A DNA stretch of 21,027 nt from Priapulus caudatus. Lineage: Eukaryota > Priapulida > Priapulimorpha > Priapulimorphida > Priapulidae. The notes under the pieces were generated by a model. It worked only from the letters and a program-made list of their open reading frames with translations. It ran no database searches and was not told the origin of the DNA. The stretch is taken from NCBI RefSeq assembly GCF_000485595.1, contig NW_014577239.1:140544-161570 (forward strand), in the 5' to 3' direction. The position numbers were made by a program, and so were the translations under genes. Shown in pieces: positions 19,165 to 21,027 of this stretch. Each line of letters opens with the position of its first letter. Within the stretch, counting starts at the first letter, position 1.

Positions 19165-20087
19165 GTAGGTAGAGCTGTAGGGTTGCTATAAAGCCTTCTT
19201 TCTTAGCATCTCTCACCCACCTTCTCTACCTTCAGCCTTCAACCCCCTCCCCCATCTTCTTTTCTAACCCGCTTCACCTAACACCTGCTTTCCTAACACC
19301 CTTCACTCGGCTGTCTATTCTTGTGAATACTTATAAAAGCCAGCTGTGTACTGCGCATTATGTCACTTATTTTTCTATTTCCGTTTGTGTGCGTATTTTC
19401 CTATCTCAGCTGCGCATTTTCTTTGATCTCTGCTAACTTTAGGCGTCAGTAGGTACCCATACGCTCGCCTCCATTATGTTGGAATGATAGGTATTTCCTA
19501 CATTGGATAATGGATTGTTCTAAAGTAGCGTTCGATTGGCCACATTTTTTAGAGAAAATCTGCTTGCTTTGTCGTACGTGTTGCCGTTGCGATGGATTGT
19601 TGCAAGTAGGGCCACCCTGTTCTATCTGCGTCGTGCCGCTCTGGCACTACCTTTGTGTCGGTTTGATGAGCGACTTTTCCACATTGCTGGGAAATTGTTG
19701 GGCAATCGTTGGCATTGTGCGCAAATATGTCTTTTTCCCGATTGCTCGTCATTGCGTTATTGCTCTGTCACACAGCTACTATCTTATTGGTGGCAGGTTC
19801 AGAAAGATTTTATCTGCTAGTTATTCGGCCATTGCGACATTTTTATTGCTTTTAGAAAAATGTCGTAATATTACGATTCGCATATTATGGAATTTCGACC
19901 ATTAATTTTTTTAATCTAATCTATTTAGAACATTGCTTTCTATATTGCTGTGCGCGAGTGGTGCCGTCTGTTTGATAAAATGCGAACTACCGCAGTGGCG
20001 CCGTTTATTAAGCCTCTGTGTTCCAACAGGCAATCTAAAGCGATTCTATTAAAGCGAGTGTTATATCATACGCAACTCACTATCGCG

Positions 20088-20139
20088 GTTTATGAGGTTA
20101 CTACCAACAGTTAGACCTTTCTAACTGCCTTCCATAAAC
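20088..20139. repeat. Two-layer stem-loop
   Basis: The inner stem CAGTTAGA (20108-20115) pairs with TCTAACTG (20120-20127), perfect over 8 bp with a 4-nt loop. The outer stem GTTTATG (20088-20094) pairs with CATAAAC (20133-20139), perfect over 7 bp, leaving an asymmetric internal loop of 13 and 5 nt. No known RNA family is recognised. Confidence 0.6.
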
Positions 20140-20284
20140 TATATAATGGCCTCCTGTGTCCATAAGAGCTGATCGGCAATCTATAATGCATACATGAAGG
20201 ACAGCGTAGCAAATCTAAATGATATCCTGTCAATTCACAAGCGCGTCATTGTGGAGCTTAAACAAACGACCATCAGTGCAGGCA

Positions 20285-20330
20285 TGTAACAAGTGAGCAG
20301 CGCGCGCTGATGAAGCGTCTGCTTGTTACA
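20285..20330. repeat. Imperfect stem-loop with 3-nt bulge
   Basis: TGTAACAAG (20285-20293) pairs with CTTGTTACA (20322-20330), and GCAG (20297-20300) with CTGC (20319-20322, sharing a base), separated on the left by a TGA bulge. The loop is ~18 nt and GC-rich. The function is unknown. Confidence 0.5.
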
Positions 20331-20838
20331 CAAACCAGTGCGGCGCAGCAGTTTATGGTCACAGTTTACGACATTCATAATGACAGCCTGACCGTGGTCT
20401 TGCAGCGTGTTCCGTACGCGTCACCTAGTTATGACCACTAAGTATAGAGTGAGCGAACTAAGGGGGTAGAATAGCCAAGTATAGAACCTACTGGCAAGTT
20501 GACACCGAACGCACTTTTGTAACGTTTCCTGCGGTAATTAAGATACGGCGATTTTATGGTTTATTTTGACAAAGCCCATTTGCAAAGAAGAATGCGGGCA
20601 AACGTCGAGGGGGAAGGCAAGGCAGGGTGGAGCCTGAACCCGATGATATTGTGTAATTATGTCGTGAGGCGCAAATAATGTAGCAGAGGGAGGGCTAGGA
20701 TGCAGTAGAGGGGTCGGATTCGTTCAAAGGCCGGTGAAAGAACCAACTAGTTACCTGCACCCCCACGCCAGCCTAGTATCGCGTACGACAATGAATGTGA
20801 GTTTTTGTTGTTTATCTTGATGGGAGGAGCTACGTACA

Positions 20839-21027
20839 GATAATTACAACTACATACACAGGAGGGGATGTCACAGCTACGTGCATACTAGATAATTACA
20901 ACTACATACATAGCATATGATGTCATAGCTACGTATACATACTAGATAATTACAACTACATACATGGCAGATGATGTCATAGCTACGTACATACTAGATA
21001 ATTACAACTACATACATAGCAGATGAT
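20839..21027. repeat. 52-54-bp minisatellite, cut by window end
   Basis: The anchor GATAATTACAACTACATACA recurs at 20839, 20891, 20945 and 20997, giving periods of 52, 54 and 52. Each unit also holds GATGTCAYAGCTACGT and a CATACTA end. Copies differ by a few substitutions and a 2-bp TA insertion. A partial unit (GAGCTACGTAC, 20827-20837) precedes the first anchor. The array continues past 21027. It is unrelated to the 35-bp minisatellite. Confidence 0.92.

Larger units (their letters stand above)
19165..20838 (+). other. Start of the next intron; ATTG-rich part and stem-loops
   Basis: It begins GTAGGT and has no further exon that I can support. A pyrimidine-rich part at ~19200-19320 is followed by a strand-biased ATTG-rich part (19500-19950). 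Two stem-loops are at 20088-20139 and 20285-20330. The 131-codon open frame at 19510-19905 lacks splice and family support. Confidence 0.5.

Noticed and set aside
19510-19905. 131-codon Cys- and aromatic-rich open frame downstream of exon B
   Set aside because: It lies in the intron after a good donor, its composition follows the ATTG/TTG-rich bias, and there is no start or splice evidence.
20088-20330. tRNA or other structured RNA gene at the stem-loops
   Set aside because: No cloverleaf, no A/B box promoter words and no conserved T-loop; the stems are isolated.

Overview
The window looks like non-coding DNA from a large animal genome, probably an invertebrate. It has no dense open reading frames, operons or ribosome-binding sites. 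It does have GT-AG splice signals around two short exon-like blocks, long microsatellites, minisatellites and DNA-transposon remnants. I cannot name the species. Nothing supports a prokaryotic, viral or defence-type system here.

Coding content: two candidate exons lie on the + strand, 3588-3663 (76 nt) and 19062-19164 (103 nt). Each has a good acceptor and a GTAGGT-type donor. Only one combination of reading frames joins them, phase 0 to phase 0, so they are best read as successive exons of one gene with a ~15.4-kb intron between them. I do not recognise the protein. The rest of the window is upstream intron, this intron, and the start of the next intron.

Layout: 1-391 is a clean 35-bp minisatellite. 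391-1640 is a unique flank. 1641-3587 is upstream non-coding DNA with GT, GTC and CT microsatellites and a strong dyad at 2332-2362. After the first exon come a hAT-like MITE with terminal inverted repeats and target-site duplication (3941-4251), an AT-rich island (5527-5887) and a decayed DNA-transposon-like segment with coding relics on the minus strand (6008-7059). From about 8206 the character changes. The same 35-bp minisatellite returns for ~4.1 kb but is full of single-base insertions and deletions. It is followed at 12456-14200 by a similarly corrupted copy of the unique flank 391-1640. A corrupted-looking CT-rich stretch runs to ~15135, after which the sequence looks clean again. The second exon at 19062, two further stem-loops and a 52-54-bp minisatellite that runs off the right edge complete the window.

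The most important observation is that ~8.2-15.1 kb has the insertion-rich signature of unpolished long-read sequence and duplicates material at the left of the window. It should be treated as a probable assembly artefact (gap fill or mis-joined allele) laid over a real, long, variable minisatellite, until reads say otherwise.
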